Positions 36,511 to 46,573 are shown, counted from the first letter of the stretch. The stretch: 64,000 nt of DNA from Blastopirellula marina (GCF_002967715.1 NZ_PUIA01000026.1:124001-188000); one strand, 5' to 3'. Numbers and translations: made by a program. The notes: generated from the letters alone by a model not told the origin.

Positions 36511-37557
36511 TTAGTAATCACTCACTCGCAATTGTCCGTCGGAACGATGCCCCATCTGATGAAACGGGACTGGTCCAATGGTTTCCGATATGAAACGGAC
36601 ACTACCGTCGCCGAAAGCCGTGTTGACTCCACCAGGATGGTAGCTGCCAATGCCTCCGACATAAAGTGTTGGATCATTGGGAATCACGCCGAAAACCTTT
36701 GCTTGAAAGAGCGGAACATTCTTCCCCTCGAAATCCATGAAATCGGCTTCCGTCATGTTCTTCGCCTCTTGCTCTCCTTCTGTGGCTTTCCCTTCGCCTG
36801 CCTCATCCTCTGGCAACGTTGGGGCATTGTCAAAAGCTTCAATAGGCTGCAACTCAAGCGTGTTCAACCACTCGGGATCTGTGTAAACATTAGGCAATGG
36901 AGTCGCAGGGCCATTTTTTGGCGAAACGCCCGTATTACGCAGAGTTGCCCTCGTACCGCTCATCCATCCTAAATTGCTGGTCGGCGTAATATCGGCCTCG
37001 GCCAAGAATAGAGTGAAGGCAATTCCATCTTGGAAGTCTGCCGCCGAAAGAGGCTTGTTCAAAATGAACGCCCCTGTATTCGATTCACTAATCGGCAGTT
37101 CACAGTGATTGTGAATGCCGACATAGTGAGAGGCCCCGACTCGGTTGTTCACTCGATTCACAGGGCTGGAAGGGCACTCTAGCATTTCCAAGCTCAAAGC
37201 TCGCGGGCCATTTTGCGCCTTATCGTAAACGCCTTTACTGAAGTCGATATGATCGTAAGTCGTTGTGTCTCCCAGATAGGGCAACGTCGCCGAAATCCAA
37301 TTGTGATGGTACCCTTTGGGAACGTTTCGGATAGGGCTCGTATCGTTAATGGTGCCGGCGGGAAAATGCTGATTGGCAGACTCGTAGTTATGCAAAGCCA
37401 GAACCAACTGGGCAAGATGATTCATGCATTGCATCCGCCGCGCGGCCTCGCGTGCCTGTTGCACGGCAGGAAGTAACAAGGCGATCAATACGCCGATAAT
37501 GGCAATAACCACCAACAATTCGACCAACGTAAATCCGCGGAATGTTCTCGCGTTCAT
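36511..37557 (-). CDS. DUF1559 prepilin-like protein
   Basis: The 348-residue protein has a type IV prepilin N-terminus: a short basic leader ending in glycine, then [20 protein letters not shown], to be cut by prepilin peptidase before Phe with the Glu at +5. [14 protein letters not shown] and [17 protein letters not shown] are the DUF1559 signature. The C-terminus carries the H-X9-DG motif in [18 protein letters not shown]. These proteins are massively expanded in planctomycetes, function unknown. The start overlaps the stop of the preceding pseudopilin gene by ATGA. Confidence 0.95.
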   Translation of the reverse strand: MNARTFRGFTLVELLVVIAIIGVLIALLLPAVQQAREAARRMQCMNHLAQLVLALHNYESANQHFPAGTINDTSPIRNVPKGYHHNWISATLPYLGDTTTYDHIDFSKGVYDKAQNGPRALSLEMLECPSSPVNRVNNRVGASHYVGIHNHCELPISESNTGAFILNKPLSAADFQDGIAFTLFLAEADITPTSNLGWMSGTRATLRNTGVSPKNGPATPLPNVYTDPEWLNTLELQPIEAFDNAPTLPEDEAGEGKATEGEQEAKNMTEADFMDFEGKNVPLFQAKVFGVIPNDPTLYVGGIGSYHPGGVNTAFGDGSVRFISETIGPVPFHQMGHRSDGQLRVSDY

Positions 37558-37970
37558 TTGCTTTGCTCCGTCGCAGGGAGTGAAATGGTCCATGTTCTTC
37601 GATCACGAATAGTCGCCGAGGGATCCTCTCCCAAATTGACGATGACCTCCAGGTCACGAAGTTTCGGATCGGTGTTTGCTTCGACGTTGATGACGACATT
37701 CGCTGGCTGCCGTAGCCTGCTGTCTGCTTTATCAAGCTGCCATGTTTCGCCGTCGTATTGTGGCTGGGCCGCCAAACGCGACTTTGCCAGATCGAGCGCC
37801 GCCTCGAATAGTAAATCGACTTGCGGTTGACTAACGCTATTTGCTGTCTGCCGTGACTGCGACGCGACCCGCATCAGCGAGGCCATGGCGATCAACACAG
37901 CCCCAACCATCGCCACCAGAACGAACACACTGATGAAACCTTTCGGCTTACCTAAACGCGGCTGATTCAT
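37554..37970 (-). CDS. Minor pseudopilin-like protein (PilX/GspK-like)
   Basis: The 138-residue protein has a basic start ([11 protein letters not shown]), then a long hydrophobic helix [20 protein letters not shown] without the Glu at +5, as in PilX or GspK. The rest is a small polar domain. It overlaps its neighbours by four bases on both sides, tying it to the same operon. Assignment rests on the helix, the length and the neighbourhood. Confidence 0.65.
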   Translation of the reverse strand: MNQPRLGKPKGFISVFVLVAMVGAVLIAMASLMRVASQSRQTANSVSQPQVDLLFEAALDLAKSRLAAQPQYDGETWQLDKADSRLRQPANVVINVEANTDPKLRDLEVIVNLGEDPSATIRDRRTWTISLPATEQSK

Positions 37971-38434
37971 GGTCGCCTCCCGATGGCTTGCTGGATGACA
38001 TATTTTTCGGAAGATGGCAGCCCATGATTTGCTTCAATCAACACACGCACCTGCTGGGGTTCGTCTTGTGAAATAACGACGCGGGTTTTCGGTATTCGAA
38101 ACCCTTCCCGTTGCACATGGTCGGAGTCTTGGGATTTTGCTGCTCGCTCGACCAGGCCGATCTTGTTCGTATAAGAAACCAACGAGCCCTGCTGTTGAAT
38201 GACCAGTGTCTGATCATCTGGCAGCTTGACTTCAACAGCTTCCCGCAAATCCTGGCGAAGCTGGGTTTCTAATCGTGTGACTCCTGTCTGCAGCTCAAGC
38301 CAATCCTGGGCCTGGCGAGCATTCAAATGGCTTTGATGCAGAAGCTTGATTGCCAGCGTGGCGATAATTCCACCGACAGCAATCACCACGAGTGTTTCAA
38401 TCAGGCTCGTTCCCCTAACGCGTCGCGATCTCAT
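37967..38434 (-). CDS. Minor pseudopilin-like protein (GspJ-like)
   Basis: The 155-residue protein starts MRSRRVRGTSLIETLVVIAV, a prepilin peptidase site (Gly, then Thr, with Glu at +5) and helix. A helical stalk (AQDWLELQTGVTRLETQLRQ) and a beta domain follow. A longer frame reaches 38629 but adds low-quality sequence overlapping the next gene; the ATG at 38434 overlaps that gene's stop by ATGA. It is GspJ/PilW-like by position and shape. Confidence 0.75.
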   Translation of the reverse strand: MRSRRVRGTSLIETLVVIAVGGIIATLAIKLLHQSHLNARQAQDWLELQTGVTRLETQLRQDLREAVEVKLPDDQTLVIQQQGSLVSYTNKIGLVERAAKSQDSDHVQREGFRIPKTRVVISQDEPQQVRVLIEANHGLPSSEKYVIQQAIGRRP

Positions 38435-38856
38435 GGTTGTTCCTCCGCGACTTCCCCAGGCACCTGCTTGAACCGCCAGGCGACCAAAGAATACTCCGGA
38501 AAATACGGAGACTTTGCTTTCCACGTAAGAACAATTCGTCTTCCAACGGCTGGCTGGGAGACCACTTCCGTATCGACTTGAATCACGGGTTGAGGCAAGC
38601 CTTGCTGCTGCTCCAACTGCCGAGCCCAACCAGCAATCATCTCTTCACTCAATTCGGCATCGTCAGCCGCAACGATACGCTGGGCAAGGTTACTCAACGT
38701 TTGCTCTGCGGCAAGCTTTTGCTTGGAAAGCCCAATTCGAGCCGACTGGACAACCTGTATAGATAGCACCACGGACAACATGGCTGCCAATACGGAAAGC
38801 GCAACAACGCATTCGATAACTGAAAGTCCGTGTTTGCTGGTATTTCGATACATCAT
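38431..38856 (-). CDS. Minor pseudopilin-like protein (GspI-like)
   Basis: The 141-residue protein starts MMYRNTSKHGLSVIECVVAL, with a prepilin-type cleavage site (Gly, Leu, Glu at +5) and a helix LSVLAAMLSVVLSIQVVQSA. This fits a GspI/PilV-like minor subunit. A helical stalk with many Gln and Ala residues is followed by a small beta domain. It begins 11 bp after the third GspF-like gene. Confidence 0.72.
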   Translation of the reverse strand: MMYRNTSKHGLSVIECVVALSVLAAMLSVVLSIQVVQSARIGLSKQKLAAEQTLSNLAQRIVAADDAELSEEMIAGWARQLEQQQGLPQPVIQVDTEVVSQPAVGRRIVLTWKAKSPYFPEYSLVAWRFKQVPGEVAEEQP

Positions 38857-38867
38857 TGGCTCGTCGG

Positions 38868-40148
38868 TTAGTAAACGGACAAGTTAGTTACGAGATTAAT
38901 AATGGGAAGAAATATCCCAATCGCGGAAAACAACACCGGCAGCGCGGCCAGCATGACGAGAATCGGCAATGCTATTTTCATGGCCGGTGCCATGCGTTGC
39001 AAATGACGCCGGCGTTTGCCAATCGAAATCTCTTTGAGTGCCCAAGCCAGGTTACCGGCGTCCTGTGCCGAACTGGCCAAAGCCGCCTCGCCGCGATTCA
39101 AAATCCCCTCTTTGCGAAGCGATTCAATCCAGTCGGATCCTGCCTTCATCTCTTTGCATACGTGCCGAGCCACCTGGCGGATTCTTCCGGCCGGAAATCT
39201 GGCCTGCACGACCTCCAGGGAACTTTGCACCGGCAGGTCCGCCGCAACCACCACCGACAGCACGTTTAAAAATCGACATTCGTTCAAGGGACCGTGTACC
39301 CACCGCAACCCCCAAGGCAGTTCGCTAAACACGCCACACTGCACCATCACCATCAGTACGAACAGCAAAAAAGCAATGGGAATAATGAAATACAAGCACC
39401 ACAAAATGATATCCGTCGACCTTTCGCTCCAAGCCCACAGTGCCGGAAAGCCGCTGCCCCCCATATCAAAATCGTCGATAATCATCGCCAGCACAGGTTT
39501 AATTTTGATCTCTGTAAACGTCAGCAGCGCCAGCTGAAAAAAACCGACCATTACCACCGTAATCAGGCCACCAAGGATCAGGTCGAGATTGCCGTAGTTG
39601 GTCGTATCGTCCCGCACAAACTCCTTGGACTGCTTATTGATCACTTCGACGTTACCCATCGTCCGTCCAAGCTCAAGCATCATGACCGTTTCGGCAGGAA
39701 GAAAAACGCGAGCAACCCGGGCCGCATCGACCAGGGTCATGCCGGCACCAAGCGCCTTGGCAAACCGATCGGCTCTTCGTTCCTGGAGTCCCGTCGATTC
39801 CTGCCGATACGCGACCGCGCTGGCAACGGGAGGAATGCCTTTCTCGATTCCGGCAATCACAATCGAAACCAAGCTGCGGTTTTCCATTACGCGATAACGC
39901 TGCATGCCGATGCCGAAGAGGACAAAACAAACGACAGGAATCAAAACGACAGCGACAAAACCGGAAACACCAATCCACCAACCGATCCCGCCAATACAGA
40001 TAACCATCCAAGCGATCAGACGAAGCGAACGTCTCAGCAAGGAGGAATCCTCATGGGTTGTGCTGTCCCACTGATTTGACAGAACGAGCAGAACAACGCC
40101 CAGAAGGACGGCCATCCAGAGGTTCTGCAGGTGGTAGAGAAAGTCCAT
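38868..40148 (-). CDS. GspF/PilC-like inner-membrane protein (third of three)
   Basis: The 426-residue protein has two T2SSF-like domains. The first lies around 90-200 (VIAGIEKGIPPVASAVAYR, AGMTLVDAARV, LELGRTMGNVE), the second around 295-390 (LSVVVAADLPVQSSLEVV, NRGEAALASSAQDAGNLAWA). Two extra N-terminal membrane helices precede them. GspF/PilC proteins sit in the inner membrane and link the secretion ATPase to the growing pseudopilus. It lies four bases after the second GspF-like gene. Confidence 0.8.
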   Translation of the reverse strand: MDFLYHLQNLWMAVLLGVVLLVLSNQWDSTTHEDSSLLRRSLRLIAWMVICIGGIGWWIGVSGFVAVVLIPVVCFVLFGIGMQRYRVMENRSLVSIVIAGIEKGIPPVASAVAYRQESTGLQERRADRFAKALGAGMTLVDAARVARVFLPAETVMMLELGRTMGNVEVINKQSKEFVRDDTTNYGNLDLILGGLITVVMVGFFQLALLTFTEIKIKPVLAMIIDDFDMGGSGFPALWAWSERSTDIILWCLYFIIPIAFLLFVLMVMVQCGVFSELPWGLRWVHGPLNECRFLNVLSVVVAADLPVQSSLEVVQARFPAGRIRQVARHVCKEMKAGSDWIESLRKEGILNRGEAALASSAQDAGNLAWALKEISIGKRRRHLQRMAPAMKIALPILVMLAALPVLFSAIGIFLPIINLVTNLSVY

Positions 40149-40152
40149 TGGC

Positions 40153-41301
40153 TCAGCTCAACGCCTCTATCAAGTCAATCAAAGGGGAAACCAATACAAC
40201 AAGACGAATAGCCGCCCAAAACAAAGCTCCCAACACAAGGATAGTGATCACTGGCGGTCCAATCTTGCGGATTAATTCTCGCCGAAGTGCAAGTCTCTCT
40301 TTCAAAAGCCGTTCGGCGCTCTCCAATGCTTCCGCAAGAGAATTGTGCGTTTCCCCCCAACGCACCAAGGGAAGAATCGAAGGAGGAATATCGGGAGAAA
40401 CCTGCCAAACCTCCCCTAATTGCTTGCCTTGCTCCATTTTCTCCGCCCAAACGGGTAATAACTCCGCATAGCGACGGCTGGCAACTGCGTCCTCCAAGAG
40501 TCGCAGTGCGGCAGGTATTGGGATGTTCTGCGCCACCACAAGCCGCAGTTTGATGATCAAGTCAAGCGATTCGTACCACCAGAAGATTTTTCCAACCACC
40601 GGCACACTTCGTTTCAGCAAAGAAGTCTGGGCCGGTGTCAGGAATGCCGGAATCAGGAAAACACCCACGCCGCCAAGTAGAAAGAAACTGGTCCACGATA
40701 TTATCGGGGCTCGAAAGATATCGGGATCGAAAGGCAAATCCAGTTCAAATTCTTCGTAGATAGAAAGAAACTGGGTTTGAATCATCGGCATAATGAACAC
40801 GTTCAAAAAGTCGACGATCAACAGCGTTACTGTAGCCAACAGCAATGGGTATGAAAGCGCAGCCCATAAATCGCGCCAGTATTCATTCCTCCAGTTTTCT
40901 TCTTCCAGTAACTCGTAGAGCGTCTCGCCGAGTCGATTCGATTGAATGCCGGCCACCAACACACTTTGGTGATACTTGGGAAGCTGTACGAAACTCAGAT
41001 CGTGATCGACTAACGGGTTCCCACCGGCGCGAATCTCTTTTGCTAGTTGCCGGAATGCCAGCTTGAGCTTTCGCTGCGAAACCTCCTCCGCAAATGCTTC
41101 CAGTCCGGCATCCAGAGGCATGCCTGATGCGGAAAGCTCGCTAATGCAGCGGAGAAGTTCGGCCGACTCGGCCGGAGTAAGTGAAATGGGGGTCGGTGTG
41201 ATCTGACGCTCCGCTTTCGAACCGTCCACGGTCTCCGCACTGTCGACCAGAGGGCGATCTAACTCAGATTCATGGTTCGAAGAACTGAAGGGGGACTGCA
41301 T
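40153..41301 (-). CDS. GspF/PilC-like inner-membrane protein (second of three)
   Basis: The 382-residue protein has a polar N-terminus of about 45 residues and then two T2SSF-like domains. The first has CISELSASGMPLDAGLEAF and YHQSVLVAGIQSNRLGETL, the second VAQNIPIPAALRLLEDAV and LPLVRWGETHNSLAEALES. The membrane helices after each domain are as expected (PLLLATVTLLIVDFLNVFI). It is clearly related to but diverged from its two neighbours. It is separated from the first GspF-like gene by 24 bp. Confidence 0.82.
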   Translation of the reverse strand: MQSPFSSSNHESELDRPLVDSAETVDGSKAERQITPTPISLTPAESAELLRCISELSASGMPLDAGLEAFAEEVSQRKLKLAFRQLAKEIRAGGNPLVDHDLSFVQLPKYHQSVLVAGIQSNRLGETLYELLEEENWRNEYWRDLWAALSYPLLLATVTLLIVDFLNVFIMPMIQTQFLSIYEEFELDLPFDPDIFRAPIISWTSFFLLGGVGVFLIPAFLTPAQTSLLKRSVPVVGKIFWWYESLDLIIKLRLVVAQNIPIPAALRLLEDAVASRRYAELLPVWAEKMEQGKQLGEVWQVSPDIPPSILPLVRWGETHNSLAEALESAERLLKERLALRRELIRKIGPPVITILVLGALFWAAIRLVVLVSPLIDLIEALS

Positions 41302-41325
41302 GAACGAAACGCGGAAACAACGGGG

Positions 41326-42402
41326 CTAAGCAGGAAGGACCAATACGTAGCGCAGAATTCCAATCCAGGGAACGAAAAGCATCAACGAATAAAGCACAAC
41401 GACAAAGCCGCCAATCACAAGTGTGGAATAAATGGGAAGCTGGTTTTGAATCCAGAGGCTCTGTCGCCGAGCCTTGGAGTAGTAGCGTTCGCCTGTGTGT
41501 GCCAAGCTGTCCGCTAACGCATCCGGCTCTAGCTGCGATGCGAGAAGCCATCGACTCAAGGGGTTCAATTCGGGAGGTGCTGATTTCAGGTCTCCCATCT
41601 CGATACGATCGGCCCACTGACGACCGCTCGCCGTCAGTCGACGATTACATGTCGCTGCGGTCGCCAACCTCACCGCTTCAGGCAATGGACACCTATGACG
41701 AATCAATAATCCCATTAGGTCGAACACCATCGCCCACTGACAATTCCGAGCCGCTTTCTTTGCCCCAGGAAGCAGCCACGTTACGAAGCCATCTCCCAAA
41801 AACAAAAAGGATGGCCAGACTTGTAGCAGTGTGATGCAAAACAACATCAATCCCCCCAGGGGAATCAATGCGATGAATAGCGGCTTGAGCGAGGCGAAGA
41901 AATCGATCGAGCGAATAACGACAGACGTCTCGGGTACAAACGAATCGACGCAGATCTCACGCATCATCCGCAACTGCTCCATCCCGACGGTCATTCCGAA
42001 GATGCCAGCGAGGATCAACAAAATCGCCGGGTAAACCGAGGCGGTGAGGTATGAGATTCGCATCTTTTGGACGCGTCTGGCAGTTGCAGCGATATCCTCC
42101 AAGGCCGACGTCAATCGTCCACTGCGAACCCCGGCTGTCACCACCGCGCGATACATGGGCGGAAAACCGGTACCCAATTCTCCGATCGCATCTTCCAGTG
42201 ACTGCCCGGCAGCAAGACGCTCAGAGAGGTCTTCACCTAATCGACGAAGACGTCCCGTAAGGTCTTTACTCATCCGTCCCAAATGGGGATCAAGAGGCAA
42301 TTCGACTCGTGATAGCGATATTATCTCGGCATTGAGGGCGAGAATATCTTCCAAACGGTATGATGGACGAGTCGAAGCCACACACAGTCTTTCCAGGGAC
42401 AA
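41326..42402 (-). CDS. GspF/PilC-like inner-membrane protein (first of three)
   Basis: The 358-residue protein carries two T2SSF-like domains. The first shows GQSLEDAIGELGTGFPPMYR and VVTAGVRSGRLTSALEDI, the second RHRCPLPEAVRLATAA and SQLEPDALADSLAHTGERYY. Membrane helices follow each (LTASVYPAILLILAGIFG and IYSTLVIGGFVVVLYSL). Only a TTG start is available at 42402; the frame remains open for ten more codons to an upstream TAG, with no ATG or GTG, so the exact start is uncertain. It heads the operon and is divergent from a lipoprotein-like gene 66 bp away. Confidence 0.8.
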   Translation of the reverse strand: MSLERLCVASTRPSYRLEDILALNAEIISLSRVELPLDPHLGRMSKDLTGRLRRLGEDLSERLAAGQSLEDAIGELGTGFPPMYRAVVTAGVRSGRLTSALEDIAATARRVQKMRISYLTASVYPAILLILAGIFGMTVGMEQLRMMREICVDSFVPETSVVIRSIDFFASLKPLFIALIPLGGLMLFCITLLQVWPSFLFLGDGFVTWLLPGAKKAARNCQWAMVFDLMGLLIRHRCPLPEAVRLATAATCNRRLTASGRQWADRIEMGDLKSAPPELNPLSRWLLASQLEPDALADSLAHTGERYYSKARRQSLWIQNQLPIYSTLVIGGFVVVLYSLMLFVPWIGILRYVLVLPA

Positions 42403-42468
42403 ATACAGAAAAGCCTTCGCTGCCTCATTCTAACCACCAATCCCCCTCGACGGAAGAAAACTGACAAC

Positions 42469-43107
42469 TTGTCCAAACTCAATTTTCACCTGACGCTGTT
42501 ACTCTTTGGTCTTTGCCTTGGCTGTAGTTGCTCCCCGCAAACAAACACACCGCCGCAATCAAACGCAATTAGATCCGCGTCGATCGATCCTGAGACCAAC
42601 ATAGATTCACCCAATCCTGCTCCCCAGACACTTCCGCCAGCGGTCTACCAAGATTCGGATGGCTCCGTCCGCCTGTCACCCCTGACGGCGAAATTACAAG
42701 GAGAAGGCCTCGATCTTGATGAATGGGACCAGATTGCCGGCTTCAAGACTCGAGACCAACGGGCCCTCTGGCAAATCCAACTTTCTGCGCCTGGTACCTA
42801 CCAGATCGAAATCGATGCGATTTGCACAGGCCCCACGCAGGAAGCACGAATGCGTGTTAATGTAGGGGAAAACCACTTTGTAGAAGACCAGATTCAACTC
42901 AGCGAAAACGATCAATCGCTGACGACAACGAGCCTGGGAGAGATAACGCTCGACGCCCCGAAAACCTATCAGGTCGAGATCGAGATGGTTGGACTTCCGC
43001 TCATTGGGAAGTTCGTTGTCAGCGAACTCCGTCTGGTTCCGGCTGGGGAAAGCCCTTCGACCTTGCCCAGGTTTAAGACCGATAACGGACTAACCGAAGG
43101 TAATTAG
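42469..43107 (+). CDS. Lipoprotein-like secreted protein
   Basis: The 212-residue protein starts with a hydrophobic segment ending in cysteines (LTLLLFGLCLGCSCSP), probably a lipoprotein signal though not a textbook lipobox. A proline-rich linker follows. The main domain (about 65-200) has a jelly-roll look, with LWQIQLSAPGTYQIEIDA and KTYQVEIEMVGLPLIGKF, resembling carbohydrate-binding or alpha-fucosidase C-terminal modules. The start is a TTG with a GGAAG site about 12 bases upstream. It is divergent from the pseudopilin operon. Confidence 0.65.
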   Translation: MSKLNFHLTLLLFGLCLGCSCSPQTNTPPQSNAIRSASIDPETNIDSPNPAPQTLPPAVYQDSDGSVRLSPLTAKLQGEGLDLDEWDQIAGFKTRDQRALWQIQLSAPGTYQIEIDAICTGPTQEARMRVNVGENHFVEDQIQLSENDQSLTTTSLGEITLDAPKTYQVEIEMVGLPLIGKFVVSELRLVPAGESPSTLPRFKTDNGLTEGN

Positions 43108-43551
43108 CTGATCAGAATCGATCGCTATTTCTGCTTCCGCTGTTGTTGCAGAATGGAAACAATGAAAAACATAATTCGCCTCTCGCAAAAAGTTCTGTGC
43201 CTACACTTATTTTAGGCAGAACGCATCCACGTTCTCTGTGGTTTGCCGAATATCGACGAAAGCGGGTCTCTTTAGAATTCATCGGCCAAGTTGGATATGG
43301 TTGATTGGGTAAAACGGAAAGAATTCTGAATCCGATTGGCTTCCAACCCATCACGGAATTTGCCTTCGGCCTGTCATCCTTGGCAAATCGACCTGAATAG
43401 CGATCCCCATGGCGGGATTGCATCAGGCGTTTCAATATCGCAAAATTTCTCAACACTCATTGCACTTTTCTCATTGCGTTGAGTCGCGTACGGGTTAACC
43501 TCAACGGTTTCCTCACTCATCATGCCCCCGCAAATAATCACAGGCAGCCCC
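43108..43551. other. Gap upstream of the symporter gene
   Basis: I see no gene in these 444 bp. The only frames are short shadows without ribosome-binding sites. The region should contain the symporter promoter; no candidate stands out enough to call. Confidence 0.4.
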
Positions 43552-45273
43552 ATGCTTGAAACGGCTATCATTCTCGGTTCGTTCATCTTCTTCACGGCAC
43601 TGGTGGGTTTTATCACCTGGCTGCTAACCCGAAAGGACGACCACGATTCTTCGGCAGGCTACTTTTTGGCAGGCCGAACGCTGACAGGGGGTTATATTGC
43701 CGGCTCACTCATGTTGACCAACCTGTCGACCGAACAGTTGGTTGGATTGAACGGGGCCGCATTCCGAGACGGTATCTGCGTGATGGCATGGGAAGTCTTG
43801 GCTGGTGCCTCCCTGGTGGTGATGGCGCTGTACTTTCTGCCACGCTATCTTAAGAGCGGAATTGCAACCGTCCCTGAATTCCTGGAAGAACGCTTTGGCG
43901 ATTCAACTCGAGCGATCACTTCACTCATTTTCATCGTTGCCTACGCTGGTATTTTGCTCCCGATCATTCTTTACACCGGGGCAACAGGCCTGACTGGAAT
44001 CCTGGACGTTAAAGGGTTGCTGGGAATCGAGAGCGCAGAGGTTGCCGCAAGTGCACCGGCGGACGCGATGGGAACGGCAGATTACGCGATCCTCTGGGGA
44101 GCCGTCTGGCTGATCGGTATCATCGGTTCGCTCTACGCGATTTTCGGTGGTCTGCGAACGGTTGCCGTTTCCGATACGCTCAACGGCTTCGGCTTGCTGG
44201 TGGGCGGTTTCCTGATCCTGTTTTTCGGGCTCAACGCGATCAACAGCGAAAGCATTTTCGGAGCCGTTGAAGAACTGTACAAAGCCAACCCTGAGAAGTT
44301 CAACTCGCTGGGCGGCCCCGAATCTTCGGTCCCTGTTTCCACCCTCTTTACCGGCGTTTTGCTGTTGAACTTGTTTTACTGGTGCACGAACCAACAGATC
44401 ATTCAACGAACGTTCGGTGCCAGCAGTCTGAAAGAAGGGCAGAAGGGCGTTCTATTGGCAGGCGTCCTGAAGATCCTTGCTCCGCTGATTCTCGTGATCC
44501 CCGGCTTGATCGCATTTCATCTTTACGGTGACACGATCGCCAATGACAAGGCCTACGGAACGCTGGTCAGCAACGTTCTGCCAACCTGGCTGGCTGGCTT
44601 CTTTGCGGCCGTGATGGTTGGGGCTATTCTCAGTTCGTTCAACTCGGCACTCAATAGCACAGCCACGCTATTCAGCTTGGGTGTCTACAAACAAATGCTG
44701 CACCCCACTGCGACCGATGAACGCGTTATTCACGCCGGTAAAGTCTTCGGTACGATCCTGGCCATCGTCTCGATGACGATCGCTCCGCTACTTGTCGGGC
44801 AAGACAGTATCTTTGGTTATCTCCAAAAGATGAACGGACTGTACTTCATCCCGATCTTCTCGGTGGTTCTCGTCGGCATGCTCTCGAAGCGGGCCCCTAA
44901 GATTGCCGCTGATGCCGCTTTGATCTTCGGGTTTATTGCGATCGCTGTCTTCTACTTTGTCATTCAGCCAATGACCAAGGACGCGGCACTCGACCTGAAC
45001 CAGCCGTTCTACGACTTCCACTTCCTGGGACTTATGTTTGCCTTGCTGGTTGGTTTCCAACTACTGATGGCGCAAATCGCTCCTCGGGAAACCCCCTACG
45101 AACAAAAAGATGCGGGTGCGGTTGATATGACCAGTTGGCCTTTAGCGAAGCCGCTGGGCATCGGCCTGATCGTGATTGTTTTTGGCATCTATGCGTTCTT
45201 CGCCAGCATCAACACCATCTTCCCGGTCACTCCGGCGGAATCGGCTGAGGCAAGCGCGGCCCAAGTCGACTAA
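43552..45273 (+). CDS. Sodium/solute symporter (SSS family)
   Basis: The 573-residue protein has about 14 transmembrane helices and the SSS signature. [20 protein letters not shown] and [16 protein letters not shown] are the first sodium-site region, [14 protein letters not shown] follows, then [17 protein letters not shown] and [15 protein letters not shown]. The closest well-known relatives transport sugars such as glucose or galactose, and several solute:sodium symporters of this branch are sugar carriers. The substrate is not proven. An ATG 30 bp upstream (43522) is an alternative start; the one given has an AGGCAG purine stretch before it. Confidence 0.9.
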   Translation: MLETAIILGSFIFFTALVGFITWLLTRKDDHDSSAGYFLAGRTLTGGYIAGSLMLTNLSTEQLVGLNGAAFRDGICVMAWEVLAGASLVVMALYFLPRYLKSGIATVPEFLEERFGDSTRAITSLIFIVAYAGILLPIILYTGATGLTGILDVKGLLGIESAEVAASAPADAMGTADYAILWGAVWLIGIIGSLYAIFGGLRTVAVSDTLNGFGLLVGGFLILFFGLNAINSESIFGAVEELYKANPEKFNSLGGPESSVPVSTLFTGVLLLNLFYWCTNQQIIQRTFGASSLKEGQKGVLLAGVLKILAPLILVIPGLIAFHLYGDTIANDKAYGTLVSNVLPTWLAGFFAAVMVGAILSSFNSALNSTATLFSLGVYKQMLHPTATDERVIHAGKVFGTILAIVSMTIAPLLVGQDSIFGYLQKMNGLYFIPIFSVVLVGMLSKRAPKIAADAALIFGFIAIAVFYFVIQPMTKDAALDLNQPFYDFHFLGLMFALLVGFQLLMAQIAPRETPYEQKDAGAVDMTSWPLAKPLGIGLIVIVFGIYAFFASINTIFPVTPAESAEASAAQVD

Positions 45274-45289
45274 CCGCTGCCATCCACCC

Positions 45290-45348
45290 AAGAGGGCTTA
45301 GGTCAGACGATCTGGCAGGACGTCATGGCTTAAGTCCTCTTATTTTTT
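45290..45348 (+). terminator. Terminator of the symporter gene
   Basis: AAGAGGGCTTA pairs with TAAGTCCTCTT (one G-U pair) around a 30-base loop and is followed by a T-rich tail (TATTTTTT). It begins 17 bp after the symporter stop. Confidence 0.6.
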
Positions 45349-45403
45349 GCTCCAAGCCAACCTACGATCGATGAGAATTGCGGCAGCACCACTCAGGCAA
45401 AGC

Positions 45404-46042
45404 TTAAGGGATACCGCGTTCTGACTGCGCGATCATTACTTCAAGACACTCTTTCAAATGAGTTCGCGCGCGATGCAAGCGGCTGCGCACCGTCCCCACC
45501 GGAAGCTCCAGCACATCGGCAATTCGATCGTAGTCCATGCCTTCAAGCTCTCGCAGCACCAGAACATCGCGATGCTCTTCAGAAAGCTTCTCTAGCGCGG
45601 TATGGACCTGGCGAATGCTTTCCTGCTGCTCCATGCGGTGCCCAGGCCCCTCGCTGCGATCGACTGGCTCGTTGCCAACGTCTTCTCGTACTTGATCGAT
45701 CGAGTGAACCTTCTTTCGCCGACGGCGGTGGCTGATCGCGATATTAAAAGAAATGCGATAAAGCCAAGTGTAAAACGCGCTGTTTCCCTGAAAGGTCCCC
45801 AGTTTGAGATACGCCTGGACGAACGACTCTTGCACAACGTCTTCTGCATCTTCCTTTGAGCCGAGAATATGCACCATTGTGTTGAACAATCGCTGCTGAT
45901 AACAGCGCACAATCTCCTCGTAGGCGGACGTATCGCCTTGGAGAATGCGCTGAATCAGGAGCGAGTCGTCAGACACGAACGATGTAGCCGGGGTGGAATG
46001 AGTCGAGGAGAAACGGAAGTCAGAAGATTCCCCGAAGAGCAA
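45404..46042 (-). CDS. ECF-type RNA polymerase sigma factor
   Basis: The 212-residue protein has sigma region 2 (AYEEIVRCYQQRLFNTMVHI, then DAEDVVQESFVQAYLKLGTF) and region 4 (LEKLSEEHRDVLVLRELEG, then GTVRSRLHRARTHLKE), joined by a short linker. This is the ECF/RpoE-like group, which directs transcription of stress or envelope regulons. No anti-sigma gene is adjacent. The start is a TTG after a purine-rich AAAGGG; a GTG about 20 codons later (before SDDSLLIQRIL) is an alternative. Confidence 0.92.
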   Translation of the reverse strand: MLFGESSDFRFSSTHSTPATSFVSDDSLLIQRILQGDTSAYEEIVRCYQQRLFNTMVHILGSKEDAEDVVQESFVQAYLKLGTFQGNSAFYTWLYRISFNIAISHRRRRKKVHSIDQVREDVGNEPVDRSEGPGHRMEQQESIRQVHTALEKLSEEHRDVLVLRELEGMDYDRIADVLELPVGTVRSRLHRARTHLKECLEVMIAQSERGIP

Positions 46043-46140
46043 CCCTTTACCGCGCGTCTGCGCTCGTCGGAGAATGCGAAAGAACAGTTCTATCGTAGCT
46101 GAAATGATCCCCTATTTCGAGGATACGGCAGCCTGTAATC

Positions 46141-46506
46141 TTACTCGGTATCTCGCTGGACGGTTTCGGGGGAGAATGCCGGCAAACAAACGGCGATATA
46201 TTCCGCACCATCGGAATGAGGACTACTGTAGCGAATCCATTCGCCTTTTTTTGTAATTATTGCCTGACCAGCCGAAACCACCTGGACACCTTCTTTCGAC
46301 TCGACGGTTAACGCCCCTTTGAGCACCACCGTGTATTCATCAAACTCAGGCGTCTGCCCCGGCTCGCCCCAGCCGCACGGACTGACCATTCGCGCGATAC
46401 TAACCGAGTCTGTTTTCGAGTTGACACGACCGACAAACTCCTGAATGACCTTGGGCTTGTTCCCCGCGGCCTGGATAACGGCAGGGGCAGGAATATGAAT
46501 GGGCAT
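46141..46506 (-). CDS. Cupin-domain protein (EutQ-like fold)
   Basis: The 121-residue protein is one cupin barrel. The second motif half shows FDEYTVVLKGALTVES and VVSAGQAIITKKGEWIRYSS, the usual glycine and proline turn pattern. The conserved metal histidines are partly missing, so it may bind a ligand without metal or be a small sensor. The start MPIHIPAPAV follows an AAGGG site. It lies 67 bp after lgt on the same strand. Confidence 0.75.
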   Translation of the reverse strand: MPIHIPAPAVIQAAGNKPKVIQEFVGRVNSKTDSVSIARMVSPCGWGEPGQTPEFDEYTVVLKGALTVESKEGVQVVSAGQAIITKKGEWIRYSSPHSDGAEYIAVCLPAFSPETVQRDTE

Positions 46507-46573
46507 GGTTGGGGCACCCTTCAGCAAGTTTGTTGGTATCGATCTTCAACTGCCCCTTTAAACCCAAGGGGTC

